64,000 nucleotides of DNA. Origin: Bradysia coprophila (Eukaryota; Arthropoda; Insecta; Diptera; Sciaridae). The stretch spans positions 5,208,001 to 5,272,000 of the forward strand of contig NW_023503972.1 of NCBI RefSeq assembly GCF_014529535.1, read 5' to 3'. The position numbers and the translations under genes were made by a program. Below, piece after piece: positions 1 through 12,492 of the stretch. The notes below the pieces were generated by a model. The model was not told the origin of the DNA. It saw only the letters and a program-made list of their open reading frames with translations, and made no database searches. The stretch's first letter is position 1; every line of letters begins with the position of its first letter.

Positions 1-50
1 TATGAGCTAAGTTAAAGGTTAAGGTAACGTTTGTAATTGTAATCAATAAA

Positions 51-186
51 TGAAGAAGAAGAAAAAAAAGAAGGAAGAATAAAGGGAGGAAGAAGAAAGA
101 GGAGACGAAGAAAGAGAAGACGAAGAAAGAGAAGAAGAAAAGACGAAATAGGTGAAGAAAAGGAAGCGAAGATAGAGAAGAAAAAC
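51..186. repeat. Purine-rich low-complexity (GAA/GAAGAAA) tract
   Basis: An almost pure A/G run made of GAAGAA, GGAAGAA and GACGAAGAAAGA units. It is imperfect microsatellite DNA with no sustained reading frame of interest. It is strongly strand-asymmetric (purines on +). Confidence 0.85.
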
Positions 187-2840
187 TACAGAAATGGGGT
201 TGTTGGAATTTATGAGTGTTTTGTTTGCAATGCACTGTACTTCTTAGATAGAAAGTTAATTTATTGTTTTAGAATTTGTACGCAATCATAGACTTTAATT
301 TGAATTGCCTTTAAGTTTGCTACAAATTACAAATAAAAAGAGATAGAAGGTAGACTCAGCAGAAACTGACCAGTAACTTAAATTAATCGTAATTTTGCTA
401 TTAGTAATTGATAGAGAGTATACAACCAAAACCGAAGCTATGAATTCGATAGAAAGAAAATTATTACCAAAAAATACAGGGGATCAAAGATTTCATTTTC
501 GTTATAATAAAAATCTTTCAATCAAACCCATATCAATCAAAAAATAATTTAAATGAACGCAAAAAAAAAAATTGATCGTCGCTTACGCACTAACACAATT
601 GGTAGAACGAATTTACTCCCTTTTTGTTTGGGCACGATGATATAGGGTTTTGTGAACAAAATATAAATTAAAGTTTGGTGCTAAAAATGAAATGCCTTTG
701 GTGAAACGGGAAATTGGAAATTTTCTTTTTTTTATTTATTTTCTTTCACCAACAAAATTTATCACCGAGAAAAATTACGAAAATTTGCTATTGGTTTGTT
801 CAAAATCGTTTTAAATGAATTCCATTTTAATCGATGTTAGGTCGCCTTGCTAGTATTTTGTATCGGAAGCCAGAAGTCCTCAGTGTTAGATTGTTTCAGT
901 GAGATTCTTTCCTAAAAATTTGCAGATTGGAATTGGAATTCTTATCATTTGAGATTTCCAAATTCCTTGTAAGTAGATGATAAGATTTTCAAAAATCGAT
1001 ACAAATCGATTTTTAATCTATAATCGATGCATGGAGATACAGCGATAATTACCGACAATCGATAATCCATTTTAATCGATTTTTACATTTAAAAGTCGGT
1101 TCTTAACTAAACTACAAAGAAAAACGTAAGTTAAAATGATCTGCTCTTAACGGCGCCTCCGACAGCTAATTTCAGTTTTAGTACTAATATTTTTAAATCG
1201 ATGTTTCTTATCGACAATCGATATTCGATAATTTGTGATCATCATTAATATTCTTTCAAAAGTATCGACAATCAATTCTAAAAGTACAATTCCTTTAAGC
1301 TCTCAGAATCTGTTAGGTACGTTTAAAATATTTGACACTCTCAACTGGTGCCATCTACACGGGAAAATGAAATATATCACTGTCGACTTCTTCGACGTAC
1401 ACATTTTCTTTGATCAATTTAAAATGGAATTCATACTTTATAATACTTGAGAGACAGAAAGCTTTCAATGTTTGTTGAAGTAATAAAAGAAAGTAATAAA
1501 AATAAGTTTAGCAAAAGAGGAATGCACTTTGTTTTTGTTGCGAAAAAAGGTAAATTTTTTGTTGCGAATAGAAATTTTATGGGAAGAAAAGAGAAACGAA
1601 AAATATAAAATCTCTTCACAAAATGAAATTAATTACCAAAAACACGAAAATATTTATTCCATCAACTTAATGAATTTACATATTTTGCTTCTCTAGTCAG
1701 TTTTAAAAAAAATGAAATGTAAGCAGCAAAATCTGGTCCCTTCTTAATGCTTATTAAGGAAAATGTTTAAATTATCAATTTAAAAATTGAATATAAAACT
1801 TATGTCTTTAAACAAAAAATATTGAACAAAAAAATGAAATATATTTGAAGAAACGACGGAGAAGAAGAAAAAATTATATTTAAAAAACCAAAATACCATA
1901 ATTTAACTGATATTGAAAAACTTAAATAAAAAAATAATTAAAAACACGTAATTATCTGCAATGTATGTATACATATTATTATTATTATAAACCAGTAATA
2001 AAAATTAAAATTATTAAAAAATCCACAAAAAAATTCAAATAAAAAATTTAAAAAAAAAGTTTGTTTTCACTAAGTGGAGCGTAAAATCGCTGACAATGGG
2101 TTATGATTTTCGCCATTTTAAGAAGAAGAAGAATGACGTTTCAGGTCTATGACGCTCAGTAAATACACAATTTGTGAATCTATTTATGTTTCAGGCATGC
2201 AGTATACGTTGAATAAATTGGTTTATTGAGTCTATATCTCAATTTCAATAGATCATTGAGGTGAAAATCAAAAAGAAAATGTTGACATTGGCGCTGGCGA
2301 TCAGTTTCGACGGTCAGACCCATTCAACCCTCGTGATCGATCTTATCATTTTTCTGATATAGACCGTATTTCGTACGGTAAAATGGTCCCCAACAACAGT
2401 TTGTGTAAGATGCACATTTCGTGTGATTGACACACGTTGAAGCTGTAGAGCGATGGACTCTTTGCAAATTTGTAGCCTACATTAAGACGGAAAAATATTC
2501 GTTTTTTGATGATTTCTCTGAACCAAATTCTTCTTTTTTAAGTGAAACCATTAAAGCTCGCAAAAATGTGTTACTTTTAAAAGAAAAATTAGTTCGTGAG
2601 TCATGGCTTAAACCTATGGAGAGGAAGTAATGAAACAAGAAATGTTTTCCTCCATAATTATTTATTGAGATCTGAACTCGATGAGAGCTGAGATTGATCT
2701 GATCTCTCCGATACATACATCGTTCTTATATACTTATATACAAACCCATTTGGAGAAAACTGTGCAGATAACACAAATTTACAGGTTTCTCCAAGTGGGT
2801 TAAGTTATCACCCACAAACCATTTTTTCCGTTAAAAGTAA
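187..2840. other. AT-rich intergenic DNA, no supported gene
   Basis: This stretch is AT-rich with scattered short poly-A/poly-T runs and several ATCGAT-rich spots around 985-1220. I see no exon set, tRNA or clear element. About 2445-2545 matches, on the opposite strand, sequence near 15020-15130, so part of it belongs to a dispersed repeat. A short coding-like reading near 2280-2435 is discussed under rejected items. Confidence 0.5.
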
Positions 2841-2842
2841 CA

Positions 2843-3024
2843 CATGTTTGCGTCAATGAAAGTCTAGAACAGGTATGGTCGATCGGCGAATTCGTCTTAA
2901 ACTCACTCACATTTTATGTCAAAATAATATGAAAATGAGTGTGTTTAAGTAAGAAAATCAAATTTTTATGTCCTCCGGGCGGACAATAGACCATACCTGT
3001 TTTACACTTTCATTGGTTTGCGTT
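2843..3024. mobile_element. Small foldback MITE-like element
   Basis: Two inverted ends face each other. The left arm reads CAATGAAAGTCTAGAACAGG followed by TATGGTC; the right arm is the reverse of this, with TATGGTC's complement GACCATACCTG followed by TTTTACACTTTCATTG. The 130-bp interior is AT-rich and non-coding. Flanking DNA on both sides contains further inverted pieces (cgcaaaaatgtgttac near 2562 and gtaacacatgtttgcg near 2838), so the unit may be larger. Confidence 0.6.
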
Positions 3025-3968
3025 GCTGTGATTTTGGTTCAGATAAATCATGAATATTTTCCGGCTTACGCTATAACTTTGCAAAGGGTCCAATGCTCTT
3101 TAAAGAGGGCAGACCACTTCAAGAACAGACAAATGATTCTTTTTTTGTATGAAATGTCTGTAACGACGAATTGATATGACTGCGTGGTGAAGACTCTAAT
3201 TAAAATTCTGCTCTTTTGCCTGTTCTAGGAGTGCGTTGGGTAAGCGCATACTACCGAGCATTTAGTATTTCGTGTCGGGACAACATATTAAAGGTAGTTT
3301 AGTTAAAGGTAGTCCAGAAATTTGTCCACTACTCTTGATTGAGCTCTCCTATGTTTGCAATACATTCTGTTCTGCAAGCGGTGTTCTCTGCTAATACAAA
3401 GTTGGTGAAAAATGCATGCAAAATGTCGTCGGGGTACGAAAGCGTAGAAGTTACCGTAATGTTCATAAAGAACTCCAGTCTAAGCAGACCTTACCCAGCA
3501 CGTTCGCGTTTTCAAGTTCCTAGACAAAATAAGGAACTGAAAACTGAAATAATCGCCAATCACTTGCACCGAAATGTGATATCTTTCATGAATTTTTAAT
3601 GCGGCTTGGCTTGGTTTTGATTTTCGATAAATGTTGCCGCGTACACCTCTAGTTACACGTTCCATCAAAAATTATCTAGGAAGCAGACAGTCTCCACCTA
3701 CGGAAATAGTCGAGGTAGACAACAATCTATAATATTTTAATGAAATAGATGGAAGTGGTCAAATTTCATGATATGCCACGATGCGCATGCATAACGTATG
3801 AATGACAAATTACATTTTAATATGTCCCACAATTTTAGAGAAACGAAGTTTTTGAAACATAAACGATCGGCCAATTTAACTCACATTTCATTAAAGCAAA
3901 AAATTGCTACAGTTTCCCCTTCGACCTCGAAACACTAAAACATTTTAGTTAGGGACAGGTTGTCTGCG

Positions 3969-5157
3969 ATGGCTGACAAAATTCCAACACTGATTCTCCA
4001 CGTTTGTATTGGAATTTACTTGTGTATTGCGGGTGCCAATGCTAAGGTTTGTATTTTTCTTCGAAAGAGAAAAAGACTCAGCTCCTCAGTTCAGATAACA
4101 GTTTGCTGATAGGACCACAAAAGTGTTGAATTATCGTCGCTAACGGTGATATTAACGAGACCATTGCTAATATAGTTAAGAAATAGGAAGTTACCAGCTT
4201 TATTGATCCAGTCAGCTATAGTCTAGTTGGTGATTAAGTGCACTAAAAAGTGACATAGTCCAGTAGCTAGCGAGCTAGCTCAGCAGTAGTTACTACAGTA
4301 GAAAGAATTCCAAACTTAGTCTCACGTTTCTCTCCTCTCTCTATCTCTGTCTTTGTTCTAATACAGTTCATCTACAAGAGAGAGATGGCAAGAGATACCA
4401 AGTTCGGAATTGTTTCCGCTAGGGTAGTGAACTGCTGCTCTCGAAATAAGTTTTCGCTCTCCCTGAAGGGAATAATTGCATCTGAAATCTTACTAGGAAA
4501 TATTTTGCAGGAATACTATGACATCCTGCCGCAGTCGTATCTGTGCAAAATTCTTGACACAAACATAGTTTACAATTTTAGCTGCATCACGAAACATGTC
4601 AATCCAACAACTGTCCTAAGGACACGAGACATATATTTTCAACCCGGTGTGGAGCTGAACAATGGCTATGTAAACCGGGTAAAATTTCAATTAAAAGACT
4701 CGAATTGAAATTTCATATTTACATCAGGTGACGATCCAGCTATTTCGAAAATTTGGGTCAACTTACCGACCATTTTTATTTAAAATCGATCAAGACATGT
4801 GCATGTTTGCTGTCGGAAGTTATTCAAGAGAGGCAGTAATGTTGAAACGCGTTTTGAGCCTGAGCACAAGAAAGATAAACGGAAATTTCTACGATCCCTG
4901 TCCACTTTCGGTACCGCAATCAATTCGATTGTTTCGATGTTTCAATTTAAAAATTAATCGTTTAGGGGAGAAGGTACGAAATCGACGTCAAAAGTGATTT
5001 CAGTAAACTGCCGGATGTTGTTCAGCCAGGACAGTATCGAATTGACGCAACCACCTACACATTTAAGGATGGCGTTCGAACAGATTTTCTATCGGTTCAG
5101 AGCTTTTGTGAAGTTCGTTCTAAGCTATCTAAGAAAGATAAAAAATCTTATTTTTGA
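3969..5157 (+). CDS. Secreted DUF1091-family protein, four exons, 203 aa
   Basis: Exons are 3969-4046, 4511-4669, 4728-4910 and 4966-5157; all junctions are GT-AG, phase 0, and the frame closes at TGA. Exon 1 encodes a typical signal peptide (MADKIPTLILHV, then CIGIYLCIAGANA). Exon 3 carries the family core, a YRPFLFKID block followed by DMCMF and ending in FYDPCPLS; exon 4 has LPDVVQPGQYRID and a late Cys. DUF1091 (DM8) proteins are roughly 180-200 aa secreted proteins expanded in Diptera, and the relatives called CheB act in Drosophila chemosensation; no reaction is known. An alternative donor 9 nt downstream (4679) would add VNR. The function here is inferred only from the family. An AATAAA lies at 5301-5306. 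Confidence 0.78.
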
Positions 5158-5300
5158 TCTAGCTATTCCAAAGAGGTGGATGAAACAACAAGAACTGCTT
5201 TCAGACAGGTGTAACAGAAACACGTTATTCGTTGTGTTGGTTGGTGCATTTTGGTGTAGGTGGTTAAGGGTATGGTGTGTCGGCTTGTTGAAACAGATTT

Positions 5301-5306
5301 AATAAA
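5301..5306 (+). terminator. Poly(A) signal AATAAA of the DUF1091 gene
   Basis: Canonical hexamer 144 nt after the TGA stop on the same strand; the placement fits a short 3' UTR. Confidence 0.4.
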
Positions 5307-5619
5307 ATTGATTTGATGATATTTATGACTGTGAAGAAACTGCGACTTACCCATACCCAGTATCCAGTCGAGTTGAAGCAGAGACGATGCTTTTCCATAA
5401 TTGTCTGCAGTAAATCCCATCCGAAATGACGCAATTTGATTTACCTGGTCCTGGTCCACTCATATAGCCTCACTGGATTTTACTCGTATACACACGTACA
5501 ATTACTGTGACGTTCTACACGTGGATCAGCTGAAGTAAATTACTTATAATATTGGGTAGATTAGGTTAAATTAAGTTAGTAGAATTTACCTTTGCCACAC
5601 GTAGCACACGTACTATAGT

Positions 5620-6372
5620 TAAACAGCCTCGATGAAGCGGGTAACAGTGGCAGAGACAGAAATATGCGACATGAGAAAATGCGACAAAGTGGATCTGTCG
5701 TAAAATTTGGATTTTTTTAGCGCAACATTTTTGAATGTTAATTTTCAAGAATTCGATTTGAATTGATTGAACACAAGAACTAATAAATATTTTCATAATT
5801 AATGCTCGCAACAGATCAAACCTGGCCTGAAACAAGAAAGTCTAATTAAAATCATGTTGGGTTGAGGCTTTTAATTGATTGATCACAGGAATTTAATCAG
5901 AGAAAATCTCTTCACATAAACTGAATCAGAAAAAATCTCAGATCTAGAATCTAGACCGACGGGATCATATGAAATGAATCAGGTCGTTGGAGTGCTTTCC
6001 TAGGTTCATATCTCAACGTAACGTAACAATTTCTTTGGATCTATTCACATAAAACCAATTTTAATGTTTATGAGAACGAGAACATTGGCCATGGAATTTT
6101 TCGTTTTTGAAAACATTTAACAACGATTTTAATATTTATGAGAACACTGTCACGGGTGGCACATTATTAATCAATTATTAATATAATAAAATCATAATTT
6201 TGCACCCTTTTTCACACACAAAACGAAAAATCATCACAATCAACCACATCAAAACAAAAAAAAAAATTTAGAATTTTCACAACTGTCATTTTTTCGTTGA
6301 ACCACTTTGTCGCAATATGACGCAACGACAAAACGACTCTGCCACTGTTACCCGCTTCATCGAGGCTGTTTA
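5620..6372. mobile_element. hAT-like non-autonomous element, copy 1 (uninterrupted)
   Basis: A 753-bp element begins TAAACAGCCTCGATGAAGCG and ends with the reverse complement CGCTTCATCGAGGCTGTTTA. The terminal inverted repeat extends at least 36 bp, through the GGGTAACAGTGGCAGAG segment. The AT-rich interior has no transposase frame. A second copy at 15735-17885 has an 8-bp target duplication, which places the family with hAT-type elements. This copy lacks an obvious duplication. It holds the intact site (gatctagaatctagaccg near 5940-5960) that is interrupted by another transposon in copy 2. Confidence 0.8.
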
Positions 6373-6690
6373 GAACAAGACACTTGAAAACCAGCGAATC
6401 AAAAATCGAACACAGATGAGACTCCCTCATTCTACTCTATACCTTGCGTAATGTCAAATTATATGCGAGGCGTAGAGTTTACATATGCCTAGTTATGCGA
6501 ATCATTATTTAAGAAAAACGTTAATCTCTATCGCGACAAGTTGACGCCTATACAGACAATTATATCTGTTATCAGATCTTATCCGGCAGATGTACAGTAT
6601 TCTCAAGCCATTGTTTTGTCTGTTAACCTCGCAAAATCTCGCTAGGTGGAATAGGACGACATAATTTGTTTAATAAATTGACGTATAATC

Positions 6691-6838
6691 CGGCAGAGTA
6701 GAGTAAACCAGATTGATTTGACTAGGGACCTGAATTTTTGCGAATAAAATTGATTCAATTTATGTCAGTGTTCGTTTGAGTTCATTTTCCTACATTTCAA
6801 AAATGAACCCCTCCTGTCTGGTTTATTTTACTCTGCCG
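6691..6838. mobile_element. 148-bp MITE with CGGCAGAGTA termini
   Basis: The left end CGGCAGAGTAGAGTAAACCAG is mirrored by CTGGTTTATTTTACTCTGCCG at the right. The interior includes tttgactagggacctgaat and gcgaataaaattg, which recur near 9112 and 14400. It is the short form of a family whose ends also appear at about 9076, 11741, 15705 and 18050. Confidence 0.75.
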
Positions 6839-7399
6839 TTTCTATAGTATGTATATCAGCTGAAAATTCAAAAAGAATCGTGACAGAGTGCGTTCAAATT
6901 TATTTTTCAATTTATTTGTTCATCCAATGTTTCACCCAAAATTTAAATTATTATGACGTGAACTTCATGTCTATCCTACCTTATAACACATAAGCAAAAC
7001 ACTTCGGGCTTTTATGTGATGTACGATCACTGCGTTTGGTTTTTCGTGATAAGTAAGGGATCATTTATGAACTAAGTAATTTATGAATGATCCCTAAGTT
7101 GATTTTTGGCGATCAATTTTCGGTGCATGTCAGAAGCGATGTGGAGTAGATACTACATTGAGATGCGTCGCATAAATATATCTTTATATTTAAAATTCAT
7201 GTGGAGGTTTTAAGCTTTTTTCCTCCGATTTCCGGGATGCGCCGCTCTTAGCAAAAAATTTTATATTCTTTGTAAAGGGAGATCGTGTTCGTTTGTTGCA
7301 AAATCTTTGTAGAGGAAGATTGATTCTCATTAATGAAGTTTACGTGTTACGGCATGTTTCATTTTCATTTACATTGTCTAATCACGTAAAGCATTGTAC

Positions 7400-7459
7400 T
7401 TACGAGGTTCCAAGTTGTTATTTGACACCCCACTTATCAAATACACAACTTGGAACCTC
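7400..7459. repeat. Short perfect-arm hairpin
   Basis: CGAGGTTCCAAGTTGT is followed after a spacer (atttgacaccccacttatcaaat) by ACACAACTTGGAACCTCG. The arms are about 16 bp. No coding content; probably a remnant of a foldback element. Confidence 0.6.
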
Positions 7460-7727
7460 GGAAGTAATATACTATTAAAATGTTGTAAAATGAGTTCTGG
7501 CTGAATAAAGAAACTTGAAACTTGAATAGATTATATATCGAGCAAGCTACAGTTTGTTGACTCTAAGGTAGTGGAGAAAATCAATGTCTAAAATACGTCC
7601 CATGAATATAAATGTCCACTTACACATGCCTTACACTGAATTTAAGTTATAGAGACCAAATTTCGGAGAGATAGGAATTATCAAATTATTGGCGTGCAAA
7701 ATTATCTGATAACAATTTGGACAGGGT

Positions 7728-7735
7728 TATAAAAG
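7728..7735 (+). promoter_or_regulatory. TATA box of the serine protease homologue gene
   Basis: TATAAAAG lies 63-70 nt upstream of the ATG at 7798. A TTTAGTTG initiator-like sequence is about 30 nt downstream, near 7758. Spacing is normal for an insect TATA promoter. Confidence 0.6.
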
Positions 7736-7797
7736 CGCTTCAATGAGCGATCAAAATTTTAGTTGTGCTATGGTACTTGGCTTGCAGCGCTTAAAAA

Positions 7798-8694
7798 ATG
7801 TTCCAAACTAATATCAACAATCTTGTCGTTTCGGTGTTGTTCGTCAGTGCACTGCTCATTGGATTAAGTGGTTGCATGTCCTTGATCGATCGTGACGAAC
7901 CAAAAATCGCCAATCGAATAAGCGGTGGTAATACCGCACCATTGGGCGCATTCCCATTTCAAATATCTTTAAGGCATACGAACAACTCCCACTTTTCTGG
8001 CGGAACATTGATAAGTGAGAGATGGGTTCTGACAGCGGGCAGTTGTGTGTACAACAAGCTACCAAATCAAATGCTAATTGTTGTTGGGGCGGATTCAATA
8101 TGGGATGGAACAATTTATGGTTGCGAAAATGTCACAGTACACGAGCGTTTCGATTCAATTACTTTGGCCAACGATATAGCCGTCGTGAAAACTAGCAGAG
8201 AAGTGTTAAATAGTACATTCGTTGCGCCAACGCCCTACTATAAATACACCACGTCGTGCAATGTCGCTGCAGTTACTTCCGGTTGGGGTGATACCGAGGT
8301 TTGACATATTCAGTTCGACCAGCCTTGAAAATCATTTCCATTATTATCGTCCAAATAGACTGGAACTGCATTCAATCTGCAGTACTTGAACGTGACAACG
8401 ATAACTAATCTCGGTTGTCAGATGTTTTTGTCAAACTATGCTCCGGCCAACGAGCTTGCATTCTCTACGTCCACGTCCCAGCAGATGTGTGCGTTTGGCA
8501 CGTTTAACATGGGTAGTTCGATTTGTAATTCGGACAAAGGCGGTCCTCTATTCAGACCATCGTCGAGAGTTGTAACTGGAATTTTGTCATTCTCCACATG
8601 CGCTGAAAAGATACCGGCCGTATTCACTACGGTCGGTTATTATGAAGCTTGGATACTAACTCAGACAGATGTTACTGGGTCCACGACGTACTAG
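7798..8694 (+). CDS. Trypsin-like serine protease homologue (inactive), 278 aa
   Basis: Exons are 7798-8298 and 8359-8694, with a 60-nt GT-AG intron. A hydrophobic signal peptide (residues about 9-28) precedes a trypsin-like R-ISGG activation junction at residues 40-44. The fold is clear: SGGTLISERWVLTA, NDIAVVK, SGWGDTE and LQYLNVTTITN. The catalytic triad is broken. The His position reads LTAGSC instead of LTAAHC (His to Ser, residue 82), and GDSGGP reads SDKGGP (Ser to Lys, residue 227). Only the Asp in NDIAVV (residue 126) survives. Such SPHs are usually secreted cofactors or binding proteins rather than proteases. Promoter and poly(A) signal are in place, so it looks like an intact gene and not a pseudogene. 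Confidence 0.88.
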
Positions 8695-8718
8695 GCACCT
8701 TGTTTCGATCGATATGTA

Positions 8719-8724
8719 AATAAA
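8719..8724 (+). terminator. Poly(A) signal AATAAA of the SPH gene
   Basis: Canonical hexamer within 30 nt of the TAG stop, same strand. Confidence 0.55.
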
Positions 8725-9983
8725 CAAATTTCCTACTCACAGTTTGCACAGTTCTGTAGTTTGCTGCTGTACGTTTCTCTTTCTGTTGTGATTTAGCATA
8801 CTTGACACCAAGCTGCTTGACAGAATCTTTGTCTATAGCTTGAGGAAGGCGCATGGTTTTCAGTTTAAAAATTATTTGTCACTAGCACTGAAACCTAGGA
8901 ATAATTAGATCTTTCTTCCGTGGATGAAGTTGAACTTGTGGTTCTAAGGAATCTGCCTGGTTCCAAGTTGGGCAGTACATTAATGCTTAAGGTATTGCTC
9001 TATCCAGATACTCTATGGCTCAAACGAAAAGTCTGTTTGTTTATCCTGAGAAATTTGAGTAAAATTTTTTCCACGACAGAGTAAAGTTAACCAGGCAGGA
9101 GCGCTTGTTTGACTAGGGACCTGAATAATCTAGTAGCCCTTGATATTTCGCGAATAAAATTCTGGTTTATTCCCTTGACTGAAAGTCAAGGGTCTTATGC
9201 CAGAAAATACCCTAAAATGTTAGTAACCATACAGTGTATGAAAAATTATCAAAACTTTAAATGTTTGAAATATTTTTTTTTGTCACGACGATAACTTGAG
9301 TAATTCTTAACCGATTTTGATGATTTTTTTTTAATCGACGAGGAATGAAATTCCTGAGGTTAAGTTCGAAGATGAGCCATGTCGGGATAAGGTTCTGGAA
9401 ACTATTCCAGAAAAACATGATTTTGTTGATAATTTTAATTGTTGATAATTGTAATTGATAATACAGTGCTGATAATTGATATTTTGATAATTTAATGTGT
9501 TGTGGTGATATTATTATATAAAATGTAACTGTAATAACTGATAATTGGTAATAATAATATTGTTCCCTTGGCTGAAAGTCAAGGGTCTTACGCCAGAAAA
9601 TACCATAAAATGTTTGTAACCTAACAATGTATGAAATGTGAAGGAAAACGTAATTGTTTGTAACCTATTTTTTTTGTAATCACGATAACTTGATTAATTC
9701 ATAACCGATTTTTATGATTTTTTTTTTAATCTACGAGGAATGGGATTCCAGAGGTTAATTTCAAAGATGGGCCATATCGGGATAAGATTCTGGAAACTAT
9801 TCCAGAAAAACAGGATTTTACTCTGTTGATAATTGATAATACATGTTAATTGAAAATTAATATTGATAATTTAATGTGCTGTGACATTTTATGAAATGTT
9901 ATGAGAAACGTAATTGTTTGTAATCTATTTGTCACGACTTGAGATGACTTGAGTGATTCTTAACCGATTTTAATAAAAAATTT

Positions 9984-10575
9984 TTGATACCAACATTGAA
10001 AAATGATACTTTCGCCCCGCATATGAGGGGCGAAAGTAAAAAAATGCATCCCACGGGGAGAAAGTACTTAACGAAGAGCGAACGCAACTGAACGAACAGC
10101 GAAAGTGACTGACGTCACAGAAAATGAGAGAAATGAGTCGAGTTGTCAACAAAATCCGCTCATATTATGCAGAATACTTTGATCAAAATTGTAAAACACT
10201 GTGCGCCAGTGTTCTTATTGAAATTAGCATACAAAGTTGATACTTTTTGTTACTGAATGATTTGTTAGTTATATCTTAATTTTTGTGTGTGTTATTGTTG
10301 TGATGGCTAAATTATTAAATTTTTCATATACCAGGGGCCTGCCGCCCCCTGGACCCCCGCATTTTCTGGCTAAATGCCTTTTTATTTCAACATTTTGTTG
10401 CGATGTTTGCGATACGTATCAATTTTCAATGTTGGTATCAAAAAAAAAAGTATGAACGACTCGGGGCAAAAGTAAAAAAATTCAACCTGTGCGATTGAGG
10501 CCCTTGCCTTCGGCGCGGGCATCAACTCTCGCACACGGTTGAATTTTTTTACTTTCGCCCCTTGTCATTCAATGT
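9984..10575 (-). repeat. Hairpin-rich repeat unit, inverted copy of 18671-19265
   Basis: Starts with gataccaacattgaaa and carries two internal hairpins. One is actttcgccccgcatatgag with ggggcgaaagt; the other is the pair ggggcaaaagtaaaaaaatt and gaatttttttactttcgccc around a GC-rich loop. It also holds a ccaggggcctgccgccccct palindrome near 10330. Almost base-for-base it is the reverse complement of the unit at 18671-19265. The two copies therefore flank the first F-box gene in inverted orientation. Confidence 0.8.
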
Positions 10576-11026
10576 ACTATTGTTTTAATCGACGAGGAAT
10601 GGAATTCAAAGATGGGCCATGTCGGGCCTAATGATCTGAAAGCTATTCCAGAAAATTTCATTTTACGCTGCTTATAATTGATAATTGATAATTATTGGTA
10701 ATTGATAATTCCCTTCACTGAAATGTTTGTAACCACACAAAGATAGTTGGAAGATAGGTCATGTGGGCCTAAAAGTATCTGGAAACTATTCCAGAAAAAC
10801 AGGATTTTACTCTGTTGACAATTGATAATTTAATGTCTTATTCCCTTGACTGGCAGAAAATAGTGAAAAATTTTGGTTCATAAAATTATACATCTGACAT
10901 TTGGAAGGTTAAGTTCGACGATAAGCTATGTGTGATCAACGCTTCGGAAGTTACCCCAAAAAATAGAAATGCAATGTAATAAATGAACAATATCATTGAT
11001 ATTCGATTATTGGTATTTGATAATTG

Positions 11027-11395
11027 ATACGAGTGTGAAGCTTACGGCCCGAGCGAAGCGAGGGTCGTAATTCACACGAGTTGCGGTATCATATTGCAAT
11101 ATTAGACAGCTCGGCCTTGCGAGAAGTTTGCGATTAGACCTAATATTAGACAACTGACGAGTGTGAAGTTTGCGGCCCGAGCGAAGCGAGGGTCGTAATT
11201 CACACGAGTTTCGATATTGTATTGCAATATTAGACAGCTCGGACAAGCGAGAAGTTTGCGATTAGACCAAACCTAATATTAGACAACTCTGACGAGTTTG
11301 AAGTTTGCGGCCCGAGCGAAGCGAGGGTCGTAATTCACACGAGTTGCGGTATCGTATTGCAATATTAGACAGCTCGGACGAGCGAGCAGAGTAAT
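11027..11395. repeat. Three tandem ~130-bp units with GAGCGAAGCGAGG core
   Basis: Each unit contains gacgagtgtgaagtttgcgg, cccgagcgaagcgagggtcg, taattcacacgagttgcgg and attgcaatattagacagctc. Within a unit, gtgtgaa and ttcacac flank the GC-rich core, so each unit can fold as a hairpin. No coding potential. Confidence 0.8.
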
Positions 11396-12492
11396 AGAAA
11401 AAAATAAAGCAGTTAATTTTGGCGGTGTCAAATGTCATTTTGATTTGGTAAGATTTTTACACTCGTAAAATTGCGATGAGAGCCAACGTATATTTGAAAA
11501 CTAGGCACGAACGTTCTTTCAATGAAAATGTGATCACTGAAAAAGGCTTTAAAACACAATAGAATTTCATTGTGTCTTTATCGGATGCGCTTCTTTGTCA
11601 CGTTGTAGACGATTAATCTGATATGAGATGAAAAAATCAGTTAAAATAAATTAAGATATTTATAACAGTGTAATATAATTGGTTAATTATTTTGGAAAAA
11701 TTATCAGTCAAGGGACCCGACCCGCCCAACAGGTGGGACCTAGTTTTACTCTGCCGTGTTTTTTCACAAAACGCTTTTACTGGGCCGAGCTGTAGCTCTC
11801 AAAAAAAAAAGTTTTACTGTAATACACACGGAGTCCGAGGCAGGCGGTAAGGGAAAAGCATTCGAGGAGTGGAAGCCTATTCAGCGGAAGTACTTTCTGA
11901 ATATAAATTGAGTAAATTTCATCCGATTTTGCTAATTTTGGTTTCATTTGAAGACCAAAAAAGTATTTCAAAAATAAAAATTGAATTGAGGCAGTTTTTA
12001 GGGTAAATGATTCATGTTTTTACACACAAAGAAATAAAGTGGGATTTTGACTGCGTCTCTGTTACACTCTGTTGAAACATATATAAAACAAAATCTTCAC
12101 ATCATACCTGTTAATGTACGAATTTGCATTTCATTAACAAAAAAAAACTACCTCTTTTCGCAAATTGAGTCGCAGGTAAATGTTAAGAAACCTAAGACAC
12201 GAAAAGAAATGCCAGATGGTAAACGATCGAAATTGATTTACTTTGCAAATATCCAACCCGTAACTCACTGCAACAATTTTGCTATTTTCTCAAAACTGGT
12301 TGTCATAAAGCAAGGGATCGTGCAGTTTTAATGTATGCAGCTTTTAAGAACTACAACGAGTTAAATGAGTCACAAATGCAATTTTTGTCTCCGTTTCAAT
12401 AATTAGTTGTTGTCTTACTGAAAACGGTATTTCAATTTAACCATCATCAGTTCTATTACAACATTTGACCGGAACGGACATATTAAAATTCA

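Larger units (their letters stand above)
9074..11758. mobile_element. Candidate 2.7-kb element with CACGGCAGAGTAAA-type ends and internal tandem repeats
   Basis: The left end reads CACGACAGAGTAAAGTTAACC and the right end TTTTACTCTGCCGTG, matching the family of the 148-bp MITE at 6691. The interior is a degenerate array. The block ttcccttgactgaaagtcaagg plus gaggaatgaaattcctgagg recurs near 9170, 9563, 9725, 10590, 10705 and 10840. Two other repeats are embedded: an inverted hairpin-rich unit at 9984-10575 and a 130-bp tandem array at 11027-11395. There is no transposase frame. The outer boundaries are inferred from the ends only. Confidence 0.5.

Noticed and set aside
2280..2435. Coding-like reading (GDQFRRSDPFNPRDRS, then HFSDIDRISYGKMVPNN) ending in a stop
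   Set aside because: No upstream ATG or convincing splice acceptor, and it borders a dispersed repeat; not enough to call a gene.
4385..4510. N-terminal part of the long open frame starting MARDTKFGIVS
   Set aside because: It lies upstream of a good TTTTGCAG acceptor at 4510 and has no family similarity; the signal-peptide exon at 3969 joins to 4511 instead.
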